Under the pieces are notes generated by a model. That model saw only the letters and a list, made by a program, of their open reading frames with translations, was not told the origin of the DNA and ran no database searches. A stretch of DNA of 64,000 nt, from assembly GCA_963971405.1 (NCBI GenBank), contig OZ020486.1, positions 2,232,001 to 2,296,000 of the forward strand, given 5' to 3'. This stretch comes from Psococerastis gibbosa (taxonomy: Eukaryota; Arthropoda; Insecta; Psocodea; Psocidae). The position numbers were made by a program, and so were the translations under genes. Shown here in pieces: positions 1-13,900 of this stretch (the first letter of the stretch is position 1; each line of letters opens with the position of its first letter).

Positions 1-1640
1 GAACAACAGAGCTCAAGTTAAACTCTTATGTAAATATTTAAATGTCAAATTAAATATTCATGGGAATAAAATGTATTTTAAAAATTGTAATGATTTTTTT
101 ACAAATTCTGAAACTATCACTAAAATCTCAATTTGAAACATATTTTCAAAAAGATAGTCCAAAATCAAGGACTGAAGGACGCACGCCATCCAGCCTACAA
201 GCCATTACTGACATTGTTCTGTTTACATTTTCAACTGGGCACTATTAGATTTTAGTTTTAGTAGAAAAATGCCGAAAGCTAGCAAAAGAAGAGTCCGAAG
301 GTCGTTCATGGGTTTCAGTTTTGACTTGGTAAAGTCATTCATACGACTATGTACATTTTGTCCATGTTGAGCTTGGCTCATTCTCTCATCGTGTCCATTA
401 TCCCTCGTATAGTAGATAGCATAAGTTGACATCGAAGACGTTTAACGGATTGCTAATAGAAAAAACAATCAATTTTGGTCGTTGGTATTAGGCATTCGAC
501 ATAGGACAAGTTTACTAACAGTAATCTAGAGTAATAAACAATGTGCTACGTACGGGCTATGAAAAAGTTTTTTTAGGACATTACGGGCTCTAGACTGTAG
601 CGCCAAAGAGTAAAAATAAACTACCGTATTAATGGGAATGTTCAGTACAGTATAAAAGTATATGAATAAAATTGAAATGTGGAAATTTAACGTTTGAACT
701 GCAATTGACTAACGCTGCCTACTGTATTACCGATACTTATCTACTTATCATACGTAAGCTTATTAGACTTTACACTGCCAATGGCACATTACATAATATA
801 AGCGTTGAAATACAGTCAACTGTCATTATAATGGAATATATAAAAAATAATATTAATCTCCATTGGAATATGGCAACTAAAATGTTACAGACCAAAATTT
901 GAATTTAAGCGGGAACGCTGCAAGCGCCGCGGTGCGGAAAAATTAATCTCCGTCCACTTAGCAGAAGACGGTTCTTAGTGGAAGAAAGGCAAAATTCCAT
1001 TTTATACAGCGTTGACAGCCCCCTGATTCACGTGCGTTTGAAGCTTAGATAAAGATTAAAGAAGTAAGTTTGAAGTGTTTGAACTTTGAAGGTTTGATTT
1101 GAAATTTGCCTGCTTGAACATTTCAAGATGTGATCATGTAATTATTTAATTTTACTGCTAATAAGTAAGATAAGTTTATTTATTTTTATTTAATACCAAG
1201 GAACACTCAACTAAATAAGTGAAGGCGGTTGTTGAAAATACAGTACTAACCGGTATGCTCAGCAGCGCCGGCTTCCATAAATTCTTAGCAGTTTATGTTT
1301 ATGTTAGCTATTTTCTAATCCAAATGACAAATTATTTGCCCAAATTAGGTGAAATTTAAAACACCTATCTTATTAAGAATGAGATTCGACTAATTTTTTT
1401 GGCTGACAAGTGACAACTATAGTAACAAACGATTTGATAAAATATGATGCTGTGCAAACTGCTGATTATTTCATTTATTTGTATTAAATTAGTTTATTGT
1501 CTCAAAATGTCACATATTCTCCCACTTGATTTGGCCGGTCAAGCTCATTGGGTTGGGATTTGGAACGGCTTCACTCACGGCTATTGCTAATTCGCTATGA
1601 TAACGAATGAACGATAAGACAATGAAATAGGATATATAGC
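1..1640. other. AT-rich intergenic sequence, no gene seen
   Basis: No open frame here resembles a known protein and no splice-bounded exon is apparent. The stretch is AT-rich, with one GC-richer patch near 905-1020. No repeat boundary was recognised. Confidence 0.5.
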
Positions 1641-1650
1641 GCCTTACCCC

Positions 1651-4600
1651 AAGTTTAGTTAGTTTAGTTTAGTTTATTTCTTACATCTGTGACCCACCGA
1701 GGTGGGATAGACGGCGTTCAATATAAAGTACAACTAGTACTACCTACACATTTAATGATTCAACCTATTTAAATAAAACAATATTGCCAAAGGCAATCGT
1801 TATAAGCGAAGGTATTGACTGCTGTAGTCTGTCAAGAGATGGGGGTTTTGTAATCACCCCAATCTAAATCCCAGTACTCATTTAAACTATATAGAGGGCT
1901 TTCCTTCAGTTTCCTGTCAATAGCTGCTTTAAACAACGGGAATTTCATTGTCACAAGACCCCTAGGCAGTGCATTGTAATATCTGATGGCTGTGTTTGGG
2001 AAGGAGTCTCGTGATTTGCTCAGTCTGCATACTGGCAGATCCAGACGGTCAGCGTTCCTTGTTCCATGGAAGTGCACAACATTTCTCCTTTGGAAAAACC
2101 CATTGTTCGCTTTCATGTATAACAGGCAGGACTGAATGTACTGGCTGTATACCGTCAGGATCCCCATTGTGATAAACAGTGGTCTACAGTCTACAACCAC
2201 CAGACGCCACAATCCTAACTGCCTTTTTCTGCAACAGCAAGATGTTTGCCACACCAGCAGAGTGGCCCCATATAATTTGACCATAGCATATCTGGCTATG
2301 GAAAAGCGAGCGATACGCAATTTTTAAGTATGGCTCAGATACAAGGTGTTTCAGCCTTCGCAAAAGAAACACCACGCTCGATAGCTTACTGCAAAGCTGT
2401 GATGAGTGATCGGCCCAGTTTAATTTTGGATCCACATTGAAGCCCAACAACTTGACACTTTCCGTATTAGGGATTCCATTTTGAAGGGTACACGTCAGCC
2501 TCTGTGTCTTGCCTTTATTCAGCAACAGCCTGTTGTCCTGAAACCACTGTGTGGCTTCAGCGAGCAAGACATCAGCCATTGAGCGTGCCAAGGCAGGGGA
2601 GGGGCCTCTACAGTATATAGTGGTGTCATCTGCAAAGAGTATAGTTGGAAGATCCAAGTCGTTTATCATGATAAGAAACAGTATCGGTCCCAACACTGAT
2701 CCCTGCGGGACTCCGTACTTAACTGTCAAGGATTTAGAGAAAGCCCCCAACAGAGACACGCACTGAACTCTGTTAGGCATGATATAAAAGTCCTCAATAC
2801 CACGCCATCAATCCCGTACTTTTTTAGTTTTTGTATTAATATTTCGTGACTGACGCAGTCGAATGCTTTACTAAGGTCACAGAGGGTAAGCGAAAAAGAA
2901 TGGCCATCTTCAAAAGTTTTAAGTATCTTTTTGACTAAGGAAAAGAGGGCAGTAGTTGTTGATTTGCCTTTCCTGAACCCATGTTGGTTTGGATTAAATA
3001 AATGATTGCTCTCAAAATACTCCATTAGTTGGCGATTCATTATCGTTTCATACACTTTACCTAAGGCAGGCAGGATCGAAATGGGCCGATAGTTTGATAA
3101 TACAGTCGGATCTCCTTTCTTAAAGACTGGAATGGGTTTTGCCATTTTCAGTTCATCCGGAAATATTCCAGCCCTAAGGCATGCATTTATTGCAATAGCC
3201 ATGGGCTCGCTGAGTTCTCCTATTACTGACTTGAGTAACTTCGGAGACAAGCCATATATGTATGTCGGGGCTCGTGGAGTTTTTGAAACCTTTTACGATT
3301 TTGGTTTTGGTGTAACTTCATTCCAGTTTAGGAGGCTGGTTGGCCCTGTAGGCACTTCATCAACAGGGTTTCTCCCCGATTTCGGTAATTGGCTTATTAA
3401 GTTTTCAACTGAGCTAACAAAAAATTTGTTAAAGTCGTCCGGGCTATGGGTTGAGGTGATGCAGGAAGTGTTTTTCCTTACTTTGTTCACCAACTGCCAA
3501 GCAGCTCTACTAGGGTTTTGGGCACTATCAATAAGGTTTATGTTGAAGGATTTCTTTGCCTTATGAATATTTGTTTTGTTTCTTAGTTTGTCAATAATCG
3601 AAGTAGAGACGGTTCCTGTCCTCTGTTTCGGGAGCAGCGCTTTTGTACAAATCATTTAATAGCAAAACCCGATTTCTGAGTTGTCTCAGCTCGCTAGTGT
3701 ACCATGGCTTTGGGGACTGGTGCCTGGGATTTGGTGGTCCTGCTCTCTTTCGGGTGGGAAAACATAGGTCTATTTTGCTATTGATTGTATGAAAAAAGGT
3801 TTTAAAAGTGGCGAGAGGTTTATTGTTATCAATCATCCCTCGCCAGTTTACTAACGACAGGGATTTCAAAAAGGCGCAAGTCGCCGTATCGCTGATCTTT
3901 CTTGAATGAAAGATATAGTTTGGAGCCCAAGGAATGCTGTCCCGCTTTTGCCTGTCCCAAAGTAACTGCATTATTACAGCGCTGTGATCAGCAACAACTG
4001 GTTCAACGACCCTGACCTTATATGAACGGGGGTGGATTGTAGAGACTACAGTATCTAGACATGCCTCACCCCTCGTGGGTGTAAAGTTTCCTATGTGCAA
4101 GCCATGGCTGCAAATTAAGTTTGAAAACGCTTCTTTTTCGCCATTTTTATTTTCCAAATGGACATTGAAATCTCCCCCTAGTATCACTGTATTAAATCGA
4201 CGGGTCAGGTGAAAAGACAGGCATCAAGCGACGATATGAATCTGTCGAACGCCCCATTAGGAGATCTATAAACTGATACAACTATTGTAGATTTTCCCGC
4301 AAGTTCAAATGCAGATAGCTCCAAGTCAAGTTCCAAGCAAAAATTTGACAGATCTACCGCCCCACCATCCAGGCCTATTTTAGTTTATATAGCTGTACCC
4401 CCTCTTTTCCTATCTTTACGACAATATGCCAATAAGCTATAAGTATGGTCGATAGGTGATATTAGTGAAATCGTCGTGGAGTGGATGTCATTTAGTGATG
4501 TGACTAGGTGGTCCAGGCCTGAAATTTCCTTCTGCTCTTGAAAAAATGATTCCAGAAATTCTTCGCACTTTACCTTGGGTCGCATCTGCAGCTGCAGGAA

Positions 4601-4680
4601 TTGTTGATTGCTTGTTTTAGACTGTATTGGGCTTATCGCCAGTACCACCTGCTTACACGGGATCACCACCGTGGAATCGT
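1651..4680 (-). mobile_element. Jockey/I-type non-LTR retrotransposon, decayed
   Basis: The minus strand carries a degenerate LINE ORF2 in several frames. Endonuclease remnants lie at 4187-3591, with GGDFNVHL near the start and an ADHSAV motif further on. Reverse transcriptase lies at 3250-2184, with NYRPISILP, the LSKAFDCVSH motif A, YGVPQGSVLGP and the catalytic FADDT box. A C-terminal thumb/tail region lies at 2320-1832 (RLSKSRDSF, RYYNALP). The 3' end is a (TAAAC)n tail, seen on the plus strand as repeated AGTTT at 1651-1680. Frameshifts near 2750 and 3290 and stops near 4200-4385 show it is dead. ORF1 is not recognisable, so the copy is probably 5'-truncated. Clade assignment beyond Jockey/I-like is inference. 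Confidence 0.88.
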
Positions 4681-4838
4681 TGATTCACTGCGCTATTAAC
4701 AGAGATAATGATGCGGTCAATCGGTGAAATTCGGTCCAGTGAGATTATAGAATAGCTTCTGTCCTAGGCCCTGACACGTTAAGTAAGTAAGCTTCTGTCT
4801 TTGTTGTCATATTCTTAAAATCATTCTCTGCTTTACAG

Positions 4839-4984
4839 ATTATTGAGCCTGAGAAATGACCGAAGTGAACCCGGCCGGGGAGGCTGCCGCTGCAGTGCCT
4901 TCTAAGCGTCGAAGCCGATACATCAATATGGGGCGTACTTCAACATGTTTCAGAGTATTCTCTGCTACAGACTCGTCTTCTGAA
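4839..4984 (+). CDS. Zinc-finger gene, exon with start codon
   Basis: The acceptor is CTTTACAG at 4831-4838, followed by 17 nt of 5' UTR and the ATG at 4856. There are 43 codons (MTEVNPAGEAAAAV...), ending in ...SSSE at donor GTGAGT (4985), phase 0. The segment contains KRRSR, a small basic cluster. Confidence 0.8.
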
Positions 4985-7900
4985 GTGAGTGCAATGCAAG
5001 TAAATATTTATTCTTTGGCAATGCTTAAATACTACTAATAAGGCGGGGTTTCCACATACGTCAATTGTCAATGAAAATTATGAAATTGAAGGTTTAGCAG
5101 ACATTAAAGACATACTAAATATTCTGCTACCACGTCAAAACCATATTTCTCATTGACGATTGACGTATATGGAAACCCCGCCTAAGCCACCAACTTGCTT
5201 CGAAGGAAATAAATTTAATTTTTACTTTAATTTACTTCACTTTACCTAACATAATTTTTTGTTTTTATTATGGTGTACGAGCCCAGCATGAAATATATTC
5301 GTACCTCTGAAATCACTATGTCAAAGTTTTTAGCATAATCGTGTGTAAATTCTATAAGTGGTGTTGTTGTTGATAGTATCATGTAATGCTAATGATTGCC
5401 AATAATCCATCGATCACAGTTAAGTTGATTTAGTGGCACCACGAAGAGCCGTGCAATTAACTACTCCGCATAATTTTATACAAAGCACTCCTGAAGGCGT
5501 CCGACTTGTCGATCCTCTTGATTTCAGCCGGGAGTTTATTATAAATAAATAAGGACTTTTTGTTCTATTACTAAGCCAACCTAGCGGAGTTTGGGCTATA
5601 AAGCCCTCTCTTAAACTCAACTAGGGAGGCCCGGGACCGCCTGATTTACATGCCCTCTGAAGCATGGCCAGAAAATGTAGGAAGTGTAGGGCTCGAACCA
5701 GCAACCTTTCGGGTGAAAGTCAGAGTCTGTACCACTACTCTACATGTCCATTATAACGACTAATTCCAAAGTCAAATACAGAATTTTTCCCAAACATGGA
5801 ATTTTTATGTTCTAAAATGAAGTTATCAGCATTCCTGGTGTTATGACTATGAATGCAGCATTGATTAAAATGGCCGAAATGTCTTATATTTATGATGGTA
5901 TAACTATAGAGTTCCTCCCTAGGTCTCCAGCATATTTTACACAAAATATAGGCTATTGATTTCATCTTCCTGTGAGTAGTGGCCGGTGACACTGCTTACA
6001 CAGTTAGACTGTTCCACTAGCTAGTAATCTCTGCGGTCGAATAAGTTAGAAACCACTCTTGGGTTGTTATTTCAAAATGTAACAGACCTGAAGGTACCTA
6101 CTCCGGTGTTAATAAAATAGTTTTTTTAGGCTTTTTAATGATTGAAGGTACGAAACATTTGATGCTGGGCTCCTATGTATTGGAAATAATAGTCATTAAT
6201 TTGACTGAAAAGGGAACGAGAACAATCTCGACCGAGTGGGACTCGAACCCAAGATCTATCGCATGCCTTTATTAGTTTATATTATTTGTATTGTTTCCGT
6301 ATGAATTTTTGGCCATTGGCAAACTGTTATACGTTCTCGATGCCTACCTACACCGGCTACAAGCGATAATGGACAAGCTGAGACAAGCTTACAACTGACG
6401 CAATGGAACAGTCGAAAGCATGACTTAACCAATGACCAAGACTCGTATGCCTTTCCGGGACATAGTGATTGTAGTGTGACCATGTTGTCTACACTATCTC
6501 CTTGCTCTCGACCCCATATCATAAGATGTCCATCGTCAGCTTAGGTGTATGAAATCCTCAATAGGACACTAATCTACAGTTCACTAAAAAGCATACTTTC
6601 TGAGACTTGAAGAAATGCAATAGCCATATATTACTATAGCTTATGGAAATGTTGCAATTCGCGACAGCGTGAAAAGGCCTATCCGAGCGATGTGCATCAT
6701 TATATTAAGTACCGTATTAAGTCTAATTGGATTTTTTTCTTTTTTATTAAGTTTCAGTGTAGGTTAAATTGTTATAGGTAGGTCTTCTTGTGGGGCTTTA
6801 CAATTTTTTTTTTTAAATTGTTTTTATATTTAACATATCACATTCATTCATTCATGTATGGTCGGTGGTGTCACTGGCCGAACTGCAATTGCAGATAAGA
6901 GACTACTACATGCGGATCTGCTGGAAGTTGGCATTTCCTCGCTGTTTTCGTTTCCGAACCATTGCCGTCTCTTTCTCGTTACCCTCTCTACCAATGCTAC
7001 TTCCACCCTGAATTCACTTTCCATCACTTAATTTTCAGTCTCAACTGTATTCCATTCCAAATTTTCTTATGACGATAATATCGGTCCTGAAGATATATAT
7101 AAAAGTGTTTTGAAATAGTCTCATCACAATAATTATTCACAAGTGTTGGTAAATTTTTCCACAGCACTTAATCCGTCTCGACACAATTAATGAAACGGTT
7201 TTTATCTTGTAATTTCTCTAATTGGTCTTGTCATTGCAGGACGAGGTTCCTATACCGAGACAGCGCAAACCCAGAAAGTCTAAAACCAGCAAGAAATATG
7301 ATGAAGATTACGAGACTGGAGAAGATTTCGAGGGTGGCAGCTCAGACGAATGGCACCCTCCTGAAAAGGATAAGGCGCCACAGCCATCAAAAAAGAAAAA
7401 CCGCAAAAAGATCAAGAAAAGTCAGTGTAATCCATTAAAACGTCCTGCACAGACCAGAAGCAATGCCAATATCAGTATACCGCTGCAATCTACAAGTCGT
7501 GCTAACCAAACAGATAAAAAAGTAAGTTTCAATAATAAGGGCAGGGAAGTGCCTGCTGAAGGTCCTCAGAAAACAATAGTTTAACTTGTGTACCTAATCC
7601 ATAGCAAAGAAAAAATGTGTAAGAACCGGTAAGAGTGAACCCGTGCATGCTTTGCTATGTATCAATTAGTATAGGTACCGAGATAGAGAATGTTAATAGT
7701 CCCATGGTCAATTATTGTACTAGGGTTATATTTCGGTTGTCCCGATTTTCCCTATCACAAAGCACGAATTGATCGATGAGACGGAATGCAATGTATTCGA
7801 GCATGGATTATCCACAATTTCTTTAAAATATAAATTTGTATTCAAACCATAACTTTGCTTGGGAAAGTAACCTGTTCGGCTTGTTACTCTATTTAAGTCA

Positions 7901-10900
7901 GATAAAAAGATTCCGCAGAAAAAAGTAGTTTTTAGTCATTTTTCATGAAAATGGAGTCTTCATTTATTTTCCCCCAGAAACACACTATCAAGCGACCTAT
8001 TGAGTATGTATACAATGGTTCACATTAATTACGACTGCAATATACATAATGTGAGTTTAAAGAAAATCGTTGGAGCCGTGTTTTGATAAATCATTTTTTT
8101 AGTAGCATTTTTGGGTTAAAAGTTAGAATATGAGCACCTAAATACTGTTTCTATACGTATGACTAATGAAAATATGGCTGTGGCCGTACGACACAGTATA
8201 TATAACGTTACGCTAAGTAAGCTGGTAGCAAGATAAATCCGAGTAAACAATACTTTTATAGCCATATGCAATGTTCGAAGATATGCGCATGTCTTACATT
8301 AGTTTCGAAGGCAATGACAATTAAATCAAGCATTGTATAATTTTAATTTTTTGAAATATTTGTGCAGGTGACAGAGGCCGACCTGTTTGGGGCTATACCT
8401 AAGTACTCGAGGGCACAAGGCCGACCGTTTAAGGGTTTCCAAGACGACATAGCAAATATTTTCAAGTAAGTTTCTTGTTATTGCTTACCAATTTATACGT
8501 AGGCTAGTATAAGGAAAGCTTTGTGATGGTCGAAATTTTCGATTCCGAGATTTCAACGGATTTACACGTTTTCAGGTCCCAGGAACCCAACAAAGTGGTG
8601 TCTGTCTGTCTGTGCATCGATTTCCGGGCAAACTACTCGGTCGATTTTGATGAAATTCGGCATGTAGGTTCACGAAAATCATACCTCAGGACCAATTTTT
8701 TTTATTTGGGGCTAACTCAATTTGGGGGGGTTTTATTCTCAAAAAACTCAAAAAAAACGTCAAAAAAATTATTCCCAAAAACTGCTCCAACGATTTCTTT
8801 TAAATTCTCATATATTTCATATATTGTAGTCGTTATTAATGTTGACAAAATGCGGGGGGTCGCTTGCCCCTTGATAGTTTGTTTGTGGGGGTAAAAAAAT
8901 AAAAATAACTAAATTTTAATGAAAGATGACTAAAAAATAATTTTTCTGCGAAGCCTTTCTATCGATGATTTCTACCTTCAGGCATGTTTTAGGTATTAAA
9001 TTGAGTAACGAAACCGGATAGGTTGCTTTCCAAAAAAAAATATTTGGTTTTGCGCAAAACATTATTTGTTGAAAAAATGATAGAAAAAGTGACGTCAGGT
9101 GCTACGTCGATGGCTCTGAGTGCTACTATTGGTTTCTCTAGACCCTTTCCTTTAATGAAGGACTATGATCTTGCGGATCTCAATTTAACTGCTATAAACA
9201 ATAATAATATTGACCATATGTGGAAAGCGATAAGGGACAACATCAGCCATGAGAGTAATAGGTAAAGATGGACGGGAAGCAAAAGCAGATTGGATGACAG
9301 ACGAAATCATGGAACTGATCAAGCTAAGACGTAAAGCGAAAAGTGATGGCACTGAAAAAGGCGAGAGATTATACAAAACACTGCGAAACAGAATAAATCG
9401 AGAGTCAAGAATAGCAAAAGAGAATCACTACCAACGACAGTGTGATGAAATTGATCGTTGTATGGAAAGTGGCAATGTCGAACAAGCATATGCAAGAGTT
9501 AAAGTATTCTTTAAGAGTAGAACAGGAAGATCTGGGACCATGCAAGCAGAAGATGGGAAAATTCTTTTCGATTACGAGAAGGTCTGCGGTAGATGGAAAC
9601 AATATCTAGAATCTCTCTATTGTGGAAATGACGATAACATTAATATTGATCTAGAGAGTGAAAATGAGCTAACGGACATGGAAGGTGAGTTTGGTGATAG
9701 TATACTTAGATCTGAATATGACGAGGCAATAAAAAGACTTAAATCAAGAAAATCACCTGGAATCGACGAGATCCCTGCTGAACTGATCCAGAACTGCGGA
9801 GAAGCAAGTAAAAGTAGAAGTTTCAAAATGATAACTAACGCAAACGACTCGGGGGTGATACGCGATGATTTTAAAAAGTGCCTAGTAATAACACTGCCGA
9901 AAAAACAGGGAGCCATAAAGTGCGAAAATTTTCGAACTCTCAGTCTGATATCACATGCGTCTATAATCTTAACAAATAACTTATACTATAGTATTGAAGA
10001 GAATAGAACCGACTATAGAAAGAATACTCACTGATGACCAGTTCGGCTTCAGACGTGGAAGAGGTACCAAAGAAGCTATATTAGCTTTGCGACAACTTTC
10101 AGGAAAAATACTAAATAAAAACAAAAACACTTGTGGCATTTATCGATCTAGAGAAAGCTTTTGGTAAAGTATCGTGGGAAAAACTATTTGAAGTCCTGAA
10201 AAAAGCCAGTATAAAATACAAAGACCGAACAATTATCAGAGCCTTATACAAAGAATACATAGCGGTCATCAGATGCGGAAATGCAGAAGACCAAGCCAGA
10301 ATAAAGGCAGGGGTAGGGCAAGGCTGTTCATTGTCTCCAATACCGTTCAACTGCTATATACAGTTTGCTCTGGAAGAAATGAGAGAGGCACTCCAAGATA
10401 CCACTGGTATAAGGATGCAAGGAGAAAAAATCGATATGATCCGTTTTGCTGACGATATAGCATTAACTGCTGATAGTGAAGAAAAACTCACAAGAATGCT
10501 GTACTAAGTACCTATAACATGAAGTTAAACGTAAGCAAAACCGAAATTATGGTGATCACCAAGGCGGGGGCTCAAGCAAACGTAACTATCGACGGTGCTG
10601 CAATAAATAGGGTGAAATGCTTTCCATACCTAGGCAGCAAAATAGCACAAGAAGGAAAGTCATCCCAGGAAATATCCGGTCGAATACACTTAGCCAGACT
10701 AGCTTTTAACATAAAGTCAATGATATTCGAATCTAACAACATCGACTTTGATATAAGGAAAAGACTTCTCAAAAGTGTAGTGTGGAGTGTGCTCTTGTAA
10801 GTGAAACATGGTGCATTTACGAACATGACAAAAATAAACTGGAAGCCTTTGAGTTGTGGTGCTACAGATGAAACTTGAAATTCCCATGGAGAGACCACAT

Positions 10901-13900
10901 AACCAACGAAGAAGTACTCCATAGAATAAATGAAAAAAAGATCTATTGTGGCGACCATTTCAGCAAGAAGGGGCATATTTTGAGACATGAAGGGCTCCTC
11001 AAGAACATAATTGAGGGTATGGTTGAAGGCTTAGGTTTTTAGTTAGTTAGTTAACCTAGAAAATCCTTGAAACCTTGACTGCAGAAATGAGGGGCATAGC
11101 GTTCAAGTTACTCTGACTACAGGTTGCTGCAAGCATGTACAGCTTATTAGTCAGTCGACCACTATCTTCTTGCAATACTGTGCTGAACAATCTGAAGTGG
11201 CGTGGGAAGATGGAAAACCTACTGTAAACCATTTGTTCCATTACCAAAGGAAATAACCACATGTTTTCTCATTGAATGTGAGACTTCGTCTCCTAAAGAA
11301 TTTGTTTCAAATTTGTGAATGCCATTTTATTGCCTTTGTTATAGAACATCCAACGCGCGATCCCGTATCGATGACAAAGTCCTGGAAGCCATCTTGAAAA
11401 TGGACAAACTGAAGGGACGCGATATTGGGCCCGGACCAAGTAAGCTATTAGTTTCATAATGTAAACAAACTATATTTAAAATAAGTTCTATTCGCAGCTC
11501 CTGCCGCGGTATGATTGGAAAGTCAATAATTAGCAATTATTGCTAGTTTAGTGACCTCAAAAGAATAATCAGGTGAAAAATATAGAACTGTAACAATATG
11601 AATCTTTATGAAGAGTATTTAGAGGTGAAGTGAAACCTGGAACAGGGCGGACAGTAGCATAGCTAACACGATGCCCGGGCATAGATGGTCGTGGGTTCGA
11701 GTCCCACCGTGTCCAGTTTTTCTTGACTCTCCATTTTCCTCCTGAGGTGCCTCTTCAACCGCAGTCAATATAATTTCTAAAAAATGTGAAATATTGTAAC
11801 AGTGGTAGATAGAGTGTTCAGTGTCCCACGCCAGTAACATTGAGAAAGTAAACCGCTTGACCACGTAAATTATACAATTTCATTTTAATCAAAGCGCTTT
11901 TTTGTCATGTATCCGCCGAAGACCTTATCGGACACCCCCACTGCGCATTACTTTTTACAAATCACATTTTTCATAAAAAAAATATCCATGTCCATATCCA
12001 TCACTCGTCTAAAATGTAGCATCTCTCTGAAGTAGCGCTCCTCTACATTTTGGTGCAAGATAATTATGTGGCCGTCACCAACACAGATAGCTGCAGCAGT
12101 TTTCTTACTTCTTTCTCCCGACGCCACCCACAACCAACCGTTTCTTTTTTAGGTTAGATAGTTCTATAATTGTGGCCATTCCGTGCGTAGACGCACATAT
12201 CATTTCAAATTTAGAGGAACATTTCTGCTGGGATATTGTTGATGTAGCTCTACTATCGATATTTCATATTTTAATTTAATTTTTATACACTTGAAAGGCT
12301 TTCCCCTCCAATCGTTTTTGCATTGTTTATTGTATGTTGTTTTCTTGTAGTTCCTGACCCAGGACCGAACTTCAGACTTCCAAAAAGTGAGAAAGCCTTA
12401 CATACGCTGCTGGGCCAGATCAAATTACCAAAGAAAGAAAATGGAGAAAAACTTTCTGCGAAGGTACTGTATTCATGCGTGTATTTCCTTCCATAACGTT
12501 ATAGCTATGTTCATAAAGTAAAATAATAATAATTGAATAACAATTAAGTAACGACATCTTGTCAGGGATATTAGAGGGATTTTCAAATTAGTTTTATTTC
12601 TCCCATGTGGTAAACGAAATTAGAGGATATGGGAAAAACTGAAAGAAAGAAAAAATTTAATCCAATTAACACAATCAAAAATATAACTCTGTATCCCACA
12701 AATTAGTAATAAGAATAAAGAACCGGTCCGAGTTTACTCGAACATGCTTTCCAATTTATCAAAATTAGTAGATAGAGAAAATGAGTAATTTCATGGTAAA
12801 TAATTTTCCTATGGTTAAATTACCGATGTCCTGGGGGGGGGGGGGGGGGGGGGTTGTCCACCTGACGTCACTGGAGGTGAGGTAAATTCTAGATAGGTCA
12901 GACCAACACATTACCACACAGCAATACTGGCAGGGCACGCAATGCATTTGAGCGTGAATTTTCTATCATTTTTGCTTTCCAATTTATACGTAGTATAAGG
13001 AAAGCTTTGTGATGGTCGAAATTTTCGATTCCGAGATTTCAACGGATTTACACGTTTTGAGGTCCCAGGAACCCAAAAAAGTGGTTTTTACGAAATGTCT
13101 GTCTGTCTGTCGTTCTGTCTGTCTGTCTGTCTGTCTGTGCATGGATTTCCGGGCAAACTACCTGGCCGATTTTCATGAAATTTTGCATGTAGGTTTACAA
13201 AAATCATACCTCGGGAACATTTTTTTTATTTAGGGCCAATTCAATTTGGAGGGGTTTTATTCTCAAAAAAACGTCTAAAAAATTATTTCTCAAAAACGGC
13301 TCCAACGATTTCTTTTAAATTCTCACGCATTGTAGTCATTATTAATGTTGATACAATGCGGGGGGTCGCTTGCCCCTTGATAGTTTGCTTCTGGAGTAAA
13401 AAAATAAAAATAACTCAATTTTCATGAAAAATGACCAAAAAATCATTTTTCTGCGAAACCTTTGTATCGATGATTTCTAACATCAGGCATATTTTAGGTG
13501 TTAAATTGAGTAACGAAACTGGACAGTTTGCTTTCCCAAAAAAATATTGGGTTTTGTGCAAAAAAATATTTTTTTGAAAAAATGAAAGCAAATTCACGCT
13601 CAAATGCATTACGTGCCCTGCCATTATTGCTGTGTGGTAATGTGTTGATCTGACCTATCTAGAATTTACGTCACCTTCAGTGACGTCAGGTGGACCCCCC
13701 CCCCCCCCCCCCCCCCCGTGATATCCGAAATTTAACCATAAGAGAATTATTTAACATGAAATTAATCATTTTCTCTCTCTACTAATCGATAAATTGGAAA
13801 GTATGTTCGAGTAAACTCGGACCGGTTCTTAAAAAAAAATCATTTTTTTTTACAAAAACAAGTAATTTTTTGGGAAAGCAACCTGTCCGGTTTTGTTACT

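Noticed and set aside
672-902. 76-codon frame near the left edge
   Set aside because: AT-rich sequence without codon bias, splice signals or recognisable similarity.
8369-8465. Reading exon 3 onward into the following frame as one long ORF
   Set aside because: A consensus donor at 8466 and perfect phase with the exon at 11345 favour splicing; the downstream frame is R1 sequence.
11648-11716. A functional tRNA gene on the plus strand
   Set aside because: The acceptor stem pairs only partly, and a SINE body follows directly.
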